64,000 nucleotides of DNA from Polaromonas hydrogenivorans (GTDB lineage: Bacteria; Pseudomonadota; Gammaproteobacteria; Burkholderiales; Burkholderiaceae_C): NCBI RefSeq assembly GCF_040105105.1, contig NZ_CP157676.1, positions 124,001 through 188,000 of the forward strand. The letters run 5' to 3'. The notes under the pieces are model-generated. The model saw nothing but the letters and a program-made list of their open reading frames with translations, was not told where the DNA came from and made no database searches. Below, in pieces: positions 18,446 through 26,590 of this stretch. Position 1 is the first letter of the stretch, and each line of letters opens with the position of its first letter. Made by a program: the position numbers and the translations under genes.

Positions 18446-19425
18446 GTCATCAACCTGAGCAGGGGCAATTCCGACGATCAACCGCACTCGTTCATATCCC
18501 CATCGGAGTTTTCGGCCAATCCGGCCTGAAGCCCAGCAAGACCGAAACCGGTTTGAAGGGTCAAAAGACCGACGGGCTCAAGCGGCGCGACAACTGAGGC
18601 ACCTCGGCCAGCGCCCGCAGCGTGTCGTTCAAATGGGTACCGCCGAGTTCGCCCTGTAACTGATCCGGTACCGCCCGGCGCAGCTTGCTCAACTGCGTGC
18701 CGAGCAGCCGCGTTATGTTGCCCGGCGCAGCGGGACACTCGGGGTAGGGCAGGATGCGCGGCTCGGCATTCAACGACAGCAACTCTAACGTGTCGGGATC
18801 GACCATGGCCTGTAAGGTGTATTCGTGTATCCCCACGCGAGTGCCACCGGGGGTGTAGGCACTGTCCTGAAACATCGCATCGAGGTGGATGACTCCGTCA
18901 TACCAGACATCGATGCGGCGGGCTCGCCGAAGTGACGTTTCGGCGCACTCGGGCATGGGATGCCAACCCAGCGAATCGCTAGGGTTAGGAAGATCGACAA
19001 CCGGGTGGTTGTTCTGAGCCATGCCGTCGAAGTCGCTCAAGGCGCTAGAACCAGCCCTGAACCCGATGCACACCCCGACGATTTCCTGGAACTGTTGCGC
19101 ACGTAGCTTGAGCTCTTGTGGGCTCGGAAAAGATTCCTGCGGCGCACCGGGAACGCGACAGCGGCTCCAGGCACGACTGGCGATGAGGCTGGCGCCTGCG
19201 AGATCATCGAGCAGCAGGTAGAGCGGAGCGCCTGCCGCCTGCTCCAGAGGCAGGGCGTCGTTGATCGCACGGCGCAGCCCGTTGCCGCAGTTTGTGCCCA
19301 CCAGCTTCCCGGTTGCCGGGCGGTCAGGCATAGCCTTGATAGACTGTATCGAGCGGTCTCGCGACAGCTCAACCAGCAGTTGGTCCTGCTGGATCAGTAC
19401 GGGCATGTCCCCGTCAGCTGGCGTA

Positions 19426-20589
19426 ATACCAATCCCGATGGATAAAGAACCAATGCCAGCGATCGAAGTCTGAACGATATTGGCTCTTGATGGAGGTTGC
19501 GAAAATGTTATCTCAGCAAATCATTGATCAGTTCCAGCCCTATGATTTTGACCGTCTGGCCCGCAAAGAAAAGGATGGGCGCCGGCGACTGCGCCTGATC
19601 GCGCTGGCGCACCTCAAGGAGGGCAAGAGCTATCTCGAAGTGGCGGCTGCACTGCACGCGTGCCGCCACGCGGTCATGCGCTGGGTGCAATGGTTTACCG
19701 CCGGCGGCGTGGCCCGTCTGGCCGGTCTGCCGCACGACTGGAGTACGCAGCGCCTTGCCAAAGAGCACGAAGAGGCGTTTCGCCAGGCGGTCGAGCAACT
19801 TCAGCGCGAACGCGGCGGCGGCCGGGTTCGGGGGGAAGACATACGCCAGTTGCTGGCCCGGCAGTTTGGCGTGGCCTATAGCCTGAACGGTGTGTATGAC
19901 TTGCTCAAACGCCTGGGGCTGGTATGGATTTCAGCACGCGCCGTCAGTCCCTACGCCGATCCGGTGGCACAAGCCGAATTCAAAAAAAAACTTCGTCCAG
20001 GAAGTCGAGGCAACGCTGCCGCAAGGCATTGCGCCTGAGCAAGTGGACATCTGGTTTCAAGATGAAATGCGCATTGGCCAGCGCGGCACGCAAACGCGCC
20101 TGTGGGCGCGCAAGGGAACGCGCCCTCGGGTGGTGCGCCAGCAGCAGTCCGAATCGGCCTACATCTTTGGTGCCGTCTGTCCACAGCAGAGTAGCGCGGT
20201 CGGTCTGGTCATGCCGCAGGCCAATACCGAGGCGATGGCCCATCACCTGCAGGCCCTGAGCGAGGCGGTGCCTGCGGGACGCCACGCCGTGCTGGTGCTG
20301 GACCGCGCGGGATGGCACACCACGCCCAAACTGCCGCAGTTCCCAAACGTTTCCTTGTTGCCGCTGCCCGCAGGCTCACCCGAGCTCAACCCGGCCGAGC
20401 AGGTGTGGGAGCAACTGCGCGACCGGCACCTGGCCAACCGCTGCTACGACGGTTATGAGCAAATAGTCGACGCCTGCTGCGAGGCCTGGAATGCCTTCAC
20501 GCAAATCCCTGGCGCTATCCGTTCCCTGTGCTCCCGAAACTGGGCAATACTGCCTTCGGCTTCGGTAATTTCATGACACGGGATTGGTA
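19426..20589 (+). mobile_element. Complete IS630-family insertion sequence (1164 bp)
   Basis: The ends are ATACCAATCCCG (19426-19437) and its near-complement CGGGATTGGTA (20579-20589). Both sides are flanked by TA (19424-19425 and 20590-20591), the duplication expected for IS630/mariner-type insertion. It sits inside a DUF2889 gene, whose halves match on either side. It shares its left end with the fragment at 16609. The transposase is in two frames joined at an A9 run. Confidence 0.93.
19505..20576 (+). CDS. IS630-family transposase, two overlapping frames
   Basis: The first frame (ATG 19505 to TGA 20038) has the helix-turn-helix part: MLSQQIIDQFQPYDF, YLEVAAALHACRHAVMRWVQWF and the Arg-rich linker. 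The second frame (open 19890-20576) holds the catalytic part: WFQDEMRIGQRG (first Asp), VLVLDRAGWH (second Asp) and SPELNPAEQVWEQLR (Glu). The frames meet at AAAAAAAAA (19982-19990). Loss of one A, by mutation or transcriptional slippage, gives one continuous 356-residue protein. All three acidic residues are present, so activity through slippage is possible. Confidence 0.88.
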
Positions 20590-20786
20590 TAAGTTTGTCG
20601 CGCGCACGACCGTCGATCAGCAGCATCCCACGCCACCCCTGCGGCCAGCTCATGTCTAGTGACGACGTTCGCCGCACCGACCCAGAACGGCGCGGTGGCG
20701 CCTGGCCGGAAGGATTACGAGGTGCAACGGGTTGCAAGGACTGGGGTTTTCGAGGACTGACCATAAGGAAGCGGTCCACATGCGCT

Positions 20787-21341
20787 CTATGGCGATTGAT
20801 AGTGTTGCGGCCACAAGCGCTGCACCACTTCACGCTGCCGGCCGTAGGCGTAGCAACTGTCGATTTTGACAGGCACTCCTTTGGCATTCAATTTGTTTCC
20901 ATTGTGCTCGGAATTCAAGGAAACGATCCCCTGCATGGCCGTTGTCGCCAGGGGAATCAGAAGCTCCATCAGATGATTGCAACTGGCCGCGCCGCGCAGA
21001 CGCTCTTTAACCACAGACGACCAGCCGCGGGCAATGCGTTCACCCACCAGGACCGACAAGGTGGACTCGGCCTCCTTGCAGATCGCAAACGGGGTAACGT
21101 CCGCCGCAGCCTCAATCTGGCGCACCACATATTCACCGTCCAAAGTGATCCGAACCCAAAGGTCATGCATCGGCTGTCCCGCTGGCGTAGGTTCGTCTGT
21201 GCTGAAGCGTTTATGCGTGAACGGCTTCAGATCCACCAAATGTGCTTCCACATCGTAAAGCCCGTCGTCCCTGGCATAAGCCCTCATATCAATGACACGG
21301 TGATGCACTTCCCGGCGTGATGAGGCTTTAGATAGCGGCAT
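20787..21341 (-). CDS. DUF2889 family protein (first of a pair, intact)
   Basis: 184 residues. The start MPLSKASSRREVHHRVID, then YARDDGLYDVEAHLVDLK, HDLWVRITLDGEYVV and the end-region GAASCNHLMELLIPLATTA match the DUF2889 pattern closely. There is no signal peptide. It is followed 22 bp later by the IS-interrupted second DUF2889 gene and preceded by a carboxymuconolactone-decarboxylase-like gene. The function of the family is not known. In this cluster it may assist degradation of cyclic acids, but that is a guess from neighbours. Confidence 0.85.
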   Translation of the reverse strand: MPLSKASSRREVHHRVIDMRAYARDDGLYDVEAHLVDLKPFTHKRFSTDEPTPAGQPMHDLWVRITLDGEYVVRQIEAAADVTPFAICKEAESTLSVLVGERIARGWSSVVKERLRGAASCNHLMELLIPLATTAMQGIVSLNSEHNGNKLNAKGVPVKIDSCYAYGRQREVVQRLWPQHYQSP

Positions 21342-21405
21342 AGTTGAACTCCTGCGTAAAAAAACAATTTCTCATGGCGCCCGTCAATCAGCCAACTATC
21401 ATCTC

Positions 21406-21433
21406 AATGCATTGCATTGCATTGCAATGCATT
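21406..21433. repeat. Near-palindromic ATTGC/TGCAT repeat
   Basis: A 28-bp run built from AATGC/ATTGC units, beginning AATGCATTGC and ending GCAATGCATT, between the DUF2889 gene and the carboxymuconolactone-decarboxylase-like gene. It is nearly its own reverse complement and could form a hairpin or bind a regulator. It lies about 65 bp upstream of the DUF2889 start. No T-run follows, so it is not a standard terminator. Confidence 0.45.
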
Positions 21434-21458
21434 GGAAGCGTATATGCCGTTCCCGTGC

Positions 21459-21779
21459 TCATTGCGTTTGCGCTTCGAACAGTTCCAAAGCGGCTTTGCC
21501 GGCCGATAAGCCCGCAGGCCAACCGGCATAGAAAGCCACTTGAACGACCAGGCCACGCAGTTCGTCAAGACTGATACCGTTCTCGACCGCACGCGCCATC
21601 CATACCCTCAATTCATCGACCTTGCCGGTCGCGGCAAGCACGGAGCAGGTGAACAGGATGCGGTCACGGTACGACAACTCTGGCTGTTTCCACACATCGC
21701 CCATCAAGACTTGCTCACGCAGGCGCCCCAACTGGGGAATTGCATCGTACACACGTCCCGATTCCGAGGTGATTTTCAT
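21459..21779 (-). CDS. Carboxymuconolactone decarboxylase family protein
   Basis: 106 residues from the ATG at 21779 (AAGGAG 8 bases upstream); an in-frame TTG at 21797 is an alternative. Family features are GRLREQVLMGDVWKQPELSYRDR, the segment VLAATGKVDELRVWMARAVENG and GWPAGLSAGKAALE. Members are cytoplasmic gamma-carboxymuconolactone decarboxylases or AhpD-like disulfide enzymes; the AhpD CxxC is absent, so a decarboxylase/lyase-like or structural role on a ring-derived lactone is more likely. It lies between the MFS gene and the DUF2889 pair. Confidence 0.82.
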   Translation of the reverse strand: MKITSESGRVYDAIPQLGRLREQVLMGDVWKQPELSYRDRILFTCSVLAATGKVDELRVWMARAVENGISLDELRGLVVQVAFYAGWPAGLSAGKAALELFEAQTQ

Positions 21780-21829
21780 ACATCGTCTCCTTGTCAATCA
21801 TTGGGTCGCATGGCGATATATGGGAAGCA

Positions 21830-23419
21830 TCAGTCGTGTGTTTCCACGTGATAGCGCGTTACCCGCAAGGGTTCTCCTGGCAATACAAAGGCCTTGCGAT
21901 GCTCATGCAGCTGGGCGTCGGCCACGCTCAGCCGCTCGTAGCGGCGTAAATAATCTTCCCACGAGGTATCAACGATGTGCTCCACAAATCGACCCGGAAG
22001 ATTGATGTCGCGTACCAGGTCCCAGGAGACAGCCCCCAACCGCAGGCGGCTCGCTCGGCTTTCCTTTTGCATCAGTTTCCGAAAATCTGCAGAGCGCGTC
22101 GGGTCGATGCGATACTCGATCGCTACCAGGACCTGCCTACTTGCTGGCAGCGTTTCTGGTTGTGGTTTGAGAATGTCCTCGTGCTGCGTCATATCCAATA
22201 TCTTGTCAATATCCGGAGCCCAGCGGGTGGCCGCGAACATGCAGATGACGAGTGAGGCCGCCGCGAGCATCAGCCCTATTGGCACGCTGGTCCAGGTGGC
22301 GATGGCGCCCCAGAACGCCGCCCCCAAGGCGTTTCCTCCGAACAACGACATCTGCTGCATGGACATCCCGCGCGCCCTCACCCAATTAGGCAAGCAAAGC
22401 TGCGCAGACAGGCTTAACGTACTGGCGGTCACCAACCATGCCAGGCCGCAGACGATCATCACCGGAATCGCCACGGCGAGCAATGGAATTGCTGCCATCA
22501 GCACCATGCAAGTGGCGACCACGAGCGAACCCAGCAACACCAGTCGATTACGCGCCATCCACTGACGCAGGGCGGGAACGGCACCTACTCCTGTCACGGC
22601 ACCAAGTCCCATGCTGGCAAGCAGTAGCGTGAAGGTGCCTGCACCCCCGCCCTCAAGTCGCCGGGCCAACAAGGTGAGCAAAGACAGGAGCGCTGAGCTG
22701 TGGAAAAAAAACAGAGTCACTCGTAAAAGTACACCTTGCAACTGTAGGGACTGGCGCATGAACTGCCAGCCTGCCTTGATCGCCGTTCCCAGTTGCTCCG
22801 GCGGCCCTTGTTTCACTTTCTTCTCTTGGCGCCATCGGCTGATCGTGATGGCTGCAAAGACGGACATGACCGCATTGAGCAGAAATACCCAGACAGTACC
22901 CACTGCCGCGATCAGAGCTCCTGCCACCAACGGTCCCACGATGCGGGAGATATTCGTTGCCAGGCCATTGAGCGCCAGTGCCGCTGGCAACTGCTTGCGC
23001 GGCACCAGGGCCGGCACGATGGCAGCAAAGGCCGGCCAGCGCACGGCCATGGCGATGCCGTTGGCCAAGGTCAGCGCGAGCAGCAGCGGCGGCGTCATCA
23101 GGTCGAGAAACATCGCGGCGCACAGCAGGGCAGACATCGTGGCAACCCAGACCTGGGTGAACAGCAACAGGACCTTGCGGTCCAGGATGTCGGCCAGGGC
23201 GCCGCTGGGCAAGCCCAGCAGCAGCATGGGTATCGTGGCGGCAGATTGCACCAAGGCCACCCAGATCGGTGTCGTGGTAAGGGTGGTCATTTTCCACGCC
23301 GCCGCGACATCGTTCATTGCCATGCAGATGTTAGCCGTCAGCCAGGCGGTCCACAGCATGCGAAAGACTGGAGCCCGCAAAGGGGCCAGCGGAGACAGAT
23401 CATCACTTGGGGAGGTCAT
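21830..23419 (-). CDS. MFS transporter with C-terminal ABM-like domain
   Basis: 529 residues. Residues ~15-415 form a 12-helix major facilitator of the EntS/'transmembrane secretion effector' type (FRMLWTAWLTANICMAMNDVAAAW at the start, GLPSGALADILDRK in loop 2-3). Residues ~430-529 are soluble: RQVLVAIEYRIDP, then RLRLGAVSWDLVRDI and RYERLSVADAQLHEHRKAF, which looks like a ferredoxin-like antibiotic-biosynthesis-monooxygenase (ABM) domain. It is probably an efflux pump. The fused domain may bind the substrate. It could share a transcript with the downstream small genes. Confidence 0.88.
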   Translation of the reverse strand: MTSPSDDLSPLAPLRAPVFRMLWTAWLTANICMAMNDVAAAWKMTTLTTTPIWVALVQSAATIPMLLLGLPSGALADILDRKVLLLFTQVWVATMSALLCAAMFLDLMTPPLLLALTLANGIAMAVRWPAFAAIVPALVPRKQLPAALALNGLATNISRIVGPLVAGALIAAVGTVWVFLLNAVMSVFAAITISRWRQEKKVKQGPPEQLGTAIKAGWQFMRQSLQLQGVLLRVTLFFFHSSALLSLLTLLARRLEGGGAGTFTLLLASMGLGAVTGVGAVPALRQWMARNRLVLLGSLVVATCMVLMAAIPLLAVAIPVMIVCGLAWLVTASTLSLSAQLCLPNWVRARGMSMQQMSLFGGNALGAAFWGAIATWTSVPIGLMLAAASLVICMFAATRWAPDIDKILDMTQHEDILKPQPETLPASRQVLVAIEYRIDPTRSADFRKLMQKESRASRLRLGAVSWDLVRDINLPGRFVEHIVDTSWEDYLRRYERLSVADAQLHEHRKAFVLPGEPLRVTRYHVETHD

Positions 23420-23512
23420 GGTTCATATCCATTTGGCTCGTAGGGGCCTTTTCCGGGCCCTTACTGCATCGTGCCAGGGCAATCTGTCCTGCTATAGGAA
23501 AGTTCCCAAGCC

Positions 23513-24472
23513 TCACATCGGAATTTTCGCCTTACGCACCACATCACCCCAGCGTGCCATGTCTTGCTTGACCAGTTGGGTGAGTTCCTGCGGGGTGCTG
23601 GTCCGGGCTTCGGCGTGACGCGCTGCCAGGTACTTCTGGAACTCGGGTCGCTCTACGGCCTTGACGACGGCGTTTCGCAGGCGCTCCGCCACATCGTCAC
23701 GGGTACCCTTGGGAGCAAACACCGCGAACCACAGCGTGCTTTCAAATCCAGGAATCTCTTCGGCCAAAGTGGGAACATCTGCAAGCGTAGGCAGGCGCTT
23801 GGCAGACGTCACCGCAAGGAACCGGAGCTTGCCCGACTGCATCAACGCTGCGCTTTCAAGCCCTGTGGCGAAGGATCCCTGGATCTCACCGCGCAATAAC
23901 GCAGTGGTCACTGCACCGCCGCCTTGGTACGGCACATGGGTCATATCGAGCTTACCCTGGCGGGAAAACTCATGACCCGTGAGGTGTGCCAGGGATCCGG
24001 TGCCAGAAGAGCCATAGTTCATCGTGGTACCAGGAGAACGACCCCGCTGCAGGAATTCCTTGAGCGTCTTGGGTCCCAGGTCTGCGGAGGTCATCAGGAC
24101 CAGCGGCATGAAGGCCACCGTCGTCAGTGGGCGCAAATCGTTGATCGGATCGTAAGGGGTCGGCCGAGCCGCTGGCACGATAGCGTTCGGACCTTGATTG
24201 CCGAATACGAGCGTGTTGCCGTCTGGAGTTGCTTTCGCGACGAAGTCGGTCCCGATGGTTCCGGCCGCACCGGGCTTGTTTTCAATGATGACAGGCTGGT
24301 TGAGTATTTCACTCAGTGGTTTCTGCAGCAACCGCGCCACATAGTCGGTACTGCCACCGGCAGAATAGGGAACGACCAGTTTCAAGGCGGGGCGCGCGCC
24401 CTCCTGCGCCAGGGATGCCGAAAACGGAAAGGCAAGCACCCAGAGCCAGTGCAGCCGCATTAATTTGTTCAT
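23513..24472 (-). CDS. Bug-family periplasmic solute-binding protein
   Basis: 319 residues from the ATG at 24472, chosen because GGGA lies 9 bases upstream and MNKLMRLHWLWVLAFPFSASLAQ is a normal signal peptide; ATGs at 24487 and 24535 are possible. The family core is present: LKLVVPYSAGGSTDYVARL, QPVIIENKPGAAG, TPDGNTLVFGNQG, SSGTGSLAHLTG and HVPYQGGG. It is the classical Bug subtype and differs from the two SAPG-type Bugs at 15 and 30 kb, suggesting a different ligand. It is transcribed toward the MFS gene. Confidence 0.92.
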   Translation of the reverse strand: MNKLMRLHWLWVLAFPFSASLAQEGARPALKLVVPYSAGGSTDYVARLLQKPLSEILNQPVIIENKPGAAGTIGTDFVAKATPDGNTLVFGNQGPNAIVPAARPTPYDPINDLRPLTTVAFMPLVLMTSADLGPKTLKEFLQRGRSPGTTMNYGSSGTGSLAHLTGHEFSRQGKLDMTHVPYQGGGAVTTALLRGEIQGSFATGLESAALMQSGKLRFLAVTSAKRLPTLADVPTLAEEIPGFESTLWFAVFAPKGTRDDVAERLRNAVVKAVERPEFQKYLAARHAEARTSTPQELTQLVKQDMARWGDVVRKAKIPM

Positions 24473-24549
24473 GTTCGAGCATCCCATTGGTGAGCCGCCA
24501 TTGCGAACGGATCGTGTTGATAAAAAACAATACATAGACCTGTACGGGA

Positions 24550-24648
24550 TCAGACTTGGTCTACCAATTTAGACTGCGCGTTGGCCGCCAACACAGTGGC
24601 ACCAGTCGCCACGCCGGCAACAATCTGGATCAGATGACGTCTTTTCAT
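24550..24648 (-). pseudogene. 5' stub of a Bug gene (signal peptide only)
   Basis: An ATG at 24648 with GGAAGA upstream begins MKRRHLIQIVAGVATGATVLAANAQ, a signal peptide like those of Bug proteins, but a TGA follows after 32 codons (24550-24552) and nothing of the mature domain remains. It is preceded by copy 5 of the shared promoter module, so an expressed Bug gene once stood here and was cut. The next gene, another Bug, starts 78 bp downstream. Confidence 0.6.
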
Positions 24649-24683
24649 GATGTTTGTCTTCCAAAAATTTTTAAGTAAATGCA

Positions 24684-24750
24684 TTCTCGATGCACCATTG
24701 AGCGTTTGTCGAGTCGGATTTTCTGGCGTTGAACGTTAGTAATCCTTACG
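24684..24750 (-). promoter_or_regulatory. Shared promoter/operator module, copy 5
   Basis: On the minus strand: palindrome CGTAAGGATTACTAACG (24734-24750), 21 bp, -35 TCGACA (24707-24712), 17 bp, then CGAGAA at the -10 position (24684-24689). The -35 surroundings CCGACTCGACAA match the other copies. The -10 is the weakest of the five, which fits a promoter that now only drives a gene stub and is decaying. Confidence 0.6.
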
Positions 24751-24774
24751 CTGAAAGACGGGAAAAGCGTGACA

Positions 24775-24984
24775 CACTGGACGGCACCTCCTGCTGAAGG
24801 CGTCCAGGATCTCCCCACCCACGGCCTGATAGGATTCGGCAGTGGCACCGAGCGCCAAGGCGGCGCCAGACTGCACTCGCACTGTGTAGCCCTGGGCCAC
24901 CTATTTTCTTCGCCGCCTCGGGCGTGACGGCAACGCGCGTCTTGCCCAGTGTGGTTTCAGCAGGCACTTCAAACTTCGTGCCAT
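24775..24984 (-). pseudogene. pntA: 5' fragment of pntA (NAD(P) transhydrogenase alpha)
   Basis: One frame reads [18 protein letters not shown] and EAAKKIGG, the N-terminus of PntA-type transhydrogenase; after a one-base shift near 24900 it continues QGYTVRVQSGAAL and ESYQAVGGEILDAF. An extra base pattern at the start codon region also breaks the frame. Similarity ends at about 24775. About 300 further codons are missing. Confidence 0.75.
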
Positions 24985-25018
24985 AACCCTCAATGGTTGC
25001 TTGGTAGCGTCACGGCAC

Positions 25019-25330
25019 TCACATCCCGGCGTAGTTGGCCCACCGCCACCTTCCGGGGCGACCCAGACGATGTTCTGTGTAGGGTCCTTGATGTCGCACG
25101 TCTTGCAGTGCACGCAGTTTTGCGCGTTGATCTGCAGTCGGGAGGTAGCGTCGGCGTTCCTGACGAACTCGTACACCCCGGCCGGTCAGTAGCGGCTCTC
25201 GGGGCCGGCGTATCGGGCCAGGTTCACGCTGACCGGCACGCTGGCGTCCTTGAGCGGCAGGTGCGCGGGCTGGTTCTCCTCGTGGTTGGTGTTGCTGATG
25301 AACACCGAGCTCAAGCGGTCAAAGGTCAGC
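25019..25330 (-). pseudogene. 3' fragment of a second ETF-QO gene
   Basis: About 103 codons matching the C-terminus of the intact ETF-QO at 8.7 kb: LTFDRLSSVFISNTNHEEN, NLARYAGPESRY, a TGA in place of the Cys codon at 25187, then PAGVYEF and [20 protein letters not shown] one-base deletion near the end destroys the usual NYAGM terminus. It starts 18 bp from the thiolase stop. It is diverged from the intact gene at several residues, so it is an old copy and not a recent duplication. Confidence 0.88.
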
Positions 25331-25348
25331 GCTCCGTTCAGTGGTGTC

Positions 25349-26554
25349 TCACACCCGTTCCAGGATCACCGCAATACCCTGCCCCACGCCAATGCACATG
25401 GTGCACAGCGCATAGCGCCCGCCCGTGGCATGCAGCCGGTTCACCGCCGTGGTCGCCAGCCGCGCACCCGAAGCGCCCAGCGGGTGGCCCAGCGCAATGG
25501 CGCCGCCCCAGGCGTTGACGCGCTCGTCGTCGTCTCGCAAGCCCAGCGCGCGCAGCACGGCCAGGCCCTGCGCCGCAAACGCTTCGTTGAGCTCGATCAC
25601 GTCCATCTGTCCCAGGGTCAAGCCCGCCAGGGCCAGGACTTTTTGCGTCGCTGGCGCCGGGCCAAAGCCCATGATGCGCGGCGCCACGCCGGCCGTGGCC
25701 ATGGCAACCACGCGGGCACGCGGCGTCAACCCGTTTTTCGCCGCAGTGGCCTCGTCGGCCAGCAGCAGCGCGCAGGCGCCGTCATTCACGCCGCTGGCGT
25801 TGCCGGCCGTGACCGTGCCGTCGGGCCGGACCACGCCCTTGAGCCGGGCGAGCGCCTCCAGGCTGGTGGCGCGCAGGTGCTCGTCGGTGTCCACCACAAT
25901 GGCGTCGCCCTTTTTCTGGGGAATGCGCACCTCGATGATCTCGCGCGCCAAGTGGCCGGCTTGTTGCGCGGCCACAGCGCGCAGCTGGCTGTTCATGGCC
26001 ATGCGGTCTTGCGCTTCGCGCTCGATGCCGAAATCGGTTGCCACGTTCTCGGCGGTCTCGGGCATCGAGTCCACGCCGTACTGCGCTTTCATCAGCTGGT
26101 TGACGAAGCGCCAGCCAATCGTCGTGTCGTACACCGCATTAGCGCGGCTGAAGGCGCTCTCGGCTTTGGGCATGACGAACGGGGCGCGGCTCATGCTCTC
26201 GACACCGCCGGCGATCATCAGGCCGGCTTCGCCCGACTTGATGGCGCGCGCGGCCGTGCCGATGGCGTCCAGGCTGGAGCCGCACAGGCGGTTCACGGTC
26301 GAGCCGGGCACTTCGACCGGCAGGCCGGCGAGCAGGCTGCTCATGCGCGCGACGTTGCGGTTGTCTTCGCCGGCCTGGTTGGCGCAGCCGTAGATCACGT
26401 CGGTGACCGCCTGCCAGTCCACGCCCGGGTTGCGCGCCATCAGCGCCCGGATGGGAATGGCCCCGAGGTCGTCGGTGCGAACGCTGCTCAGTGCGCCGCC
26501 GTAGCGGCCAAAGGGGGTGCGAATGGCGTCGCAGATGAAAGCTTGTTGAGTCAT
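25349..26554 (-). CDS. pcaF: 3-oxoadipyl-CoA thiolase (PcaF/PaaJ type)
   Basis: 401 residues. The catalytic Cys lies in NRLCGSSLDA (about residue 90), His in LGHPLGASGA, second Cys in TMCIGVGQG. The start AFICDAIRTPFGRYGGALSSVR and the insert GVESMSRAPFVM are typical of 3-oxoadipyl-CoA thiolases, which yield succinyl-CoA and acetyl-CoA. Together with the upstream 3-hydroxyacyl-CoA dehydrogenase it forms the end of a dicarboxylyl-CoA beta-oxidation. It is 36 bp downstream of that gene. Confidence 0.93.
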   Translation of the reverse strand: MTQQAFICDAIRTPFGRYGGALSSVRTDDLGAIPIRALMARNPGVDWQAVTDVIYGCANQAGEDNRNVARMSSLLAGLPVEVPGSTVNRLCGSSLDAIGTAARAIKSGEAGLMIAGGVESMSRAPFVMPKAESAFSRANAVYDTTIGWRFVNQLMKAQYGVDSMPETAENVATDFGIEREAQDRMAMNSQLRAVAAQQAGHLAREIIEVRIPQKKGDAIVVDTDEHLRATSLEALARLKGVVRPDGTVTAGNASGVNDGACALLLADEATAAKNGLTPRARVVAMATAGVAPRIMGFGPAPATQKVLALAGLTLGQMDVIELNEAFAAQGLAVLRALGLRDDDERVNAWGGAIALGHPLGASGARLATTAVNRLHATGGRYALCTMCIGVGQGIAVILERV

Positions 26555-26590
26555 GTCTGAATTCCTGTTGAAGTACAGCTTGATGGGTAG

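Larger units (their letters stand above)
18561..20764 (-). pseudogene. DUF2889 family gene (second of a pair) interrupted by IS630
   Basis: The 5' part runs from the ATG at 20764 to 20592: MVSPRKPQSLQ, then SGSVRRTSSLDMSWPQGWRG and DGRARDKL. The 3' part continues at 19423 with TPADGDMPVLIQQDQ and ends at 18561. The latter contains RRARRIDVWYDG, GIHEYTLQAMVD, PECPAAPGNITRL and GGTHLNDTLRALAE, all typical of DUF2889. Removing the IS and one TA restores an open frame (D-K-L-T-P-A-D-G-D). Without the IS the protein would be about 345 residues. DUF2889 proteins have no established biochemical role. The gene follows another DUF2889 gene on the same strand. Confidence 0.85.
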
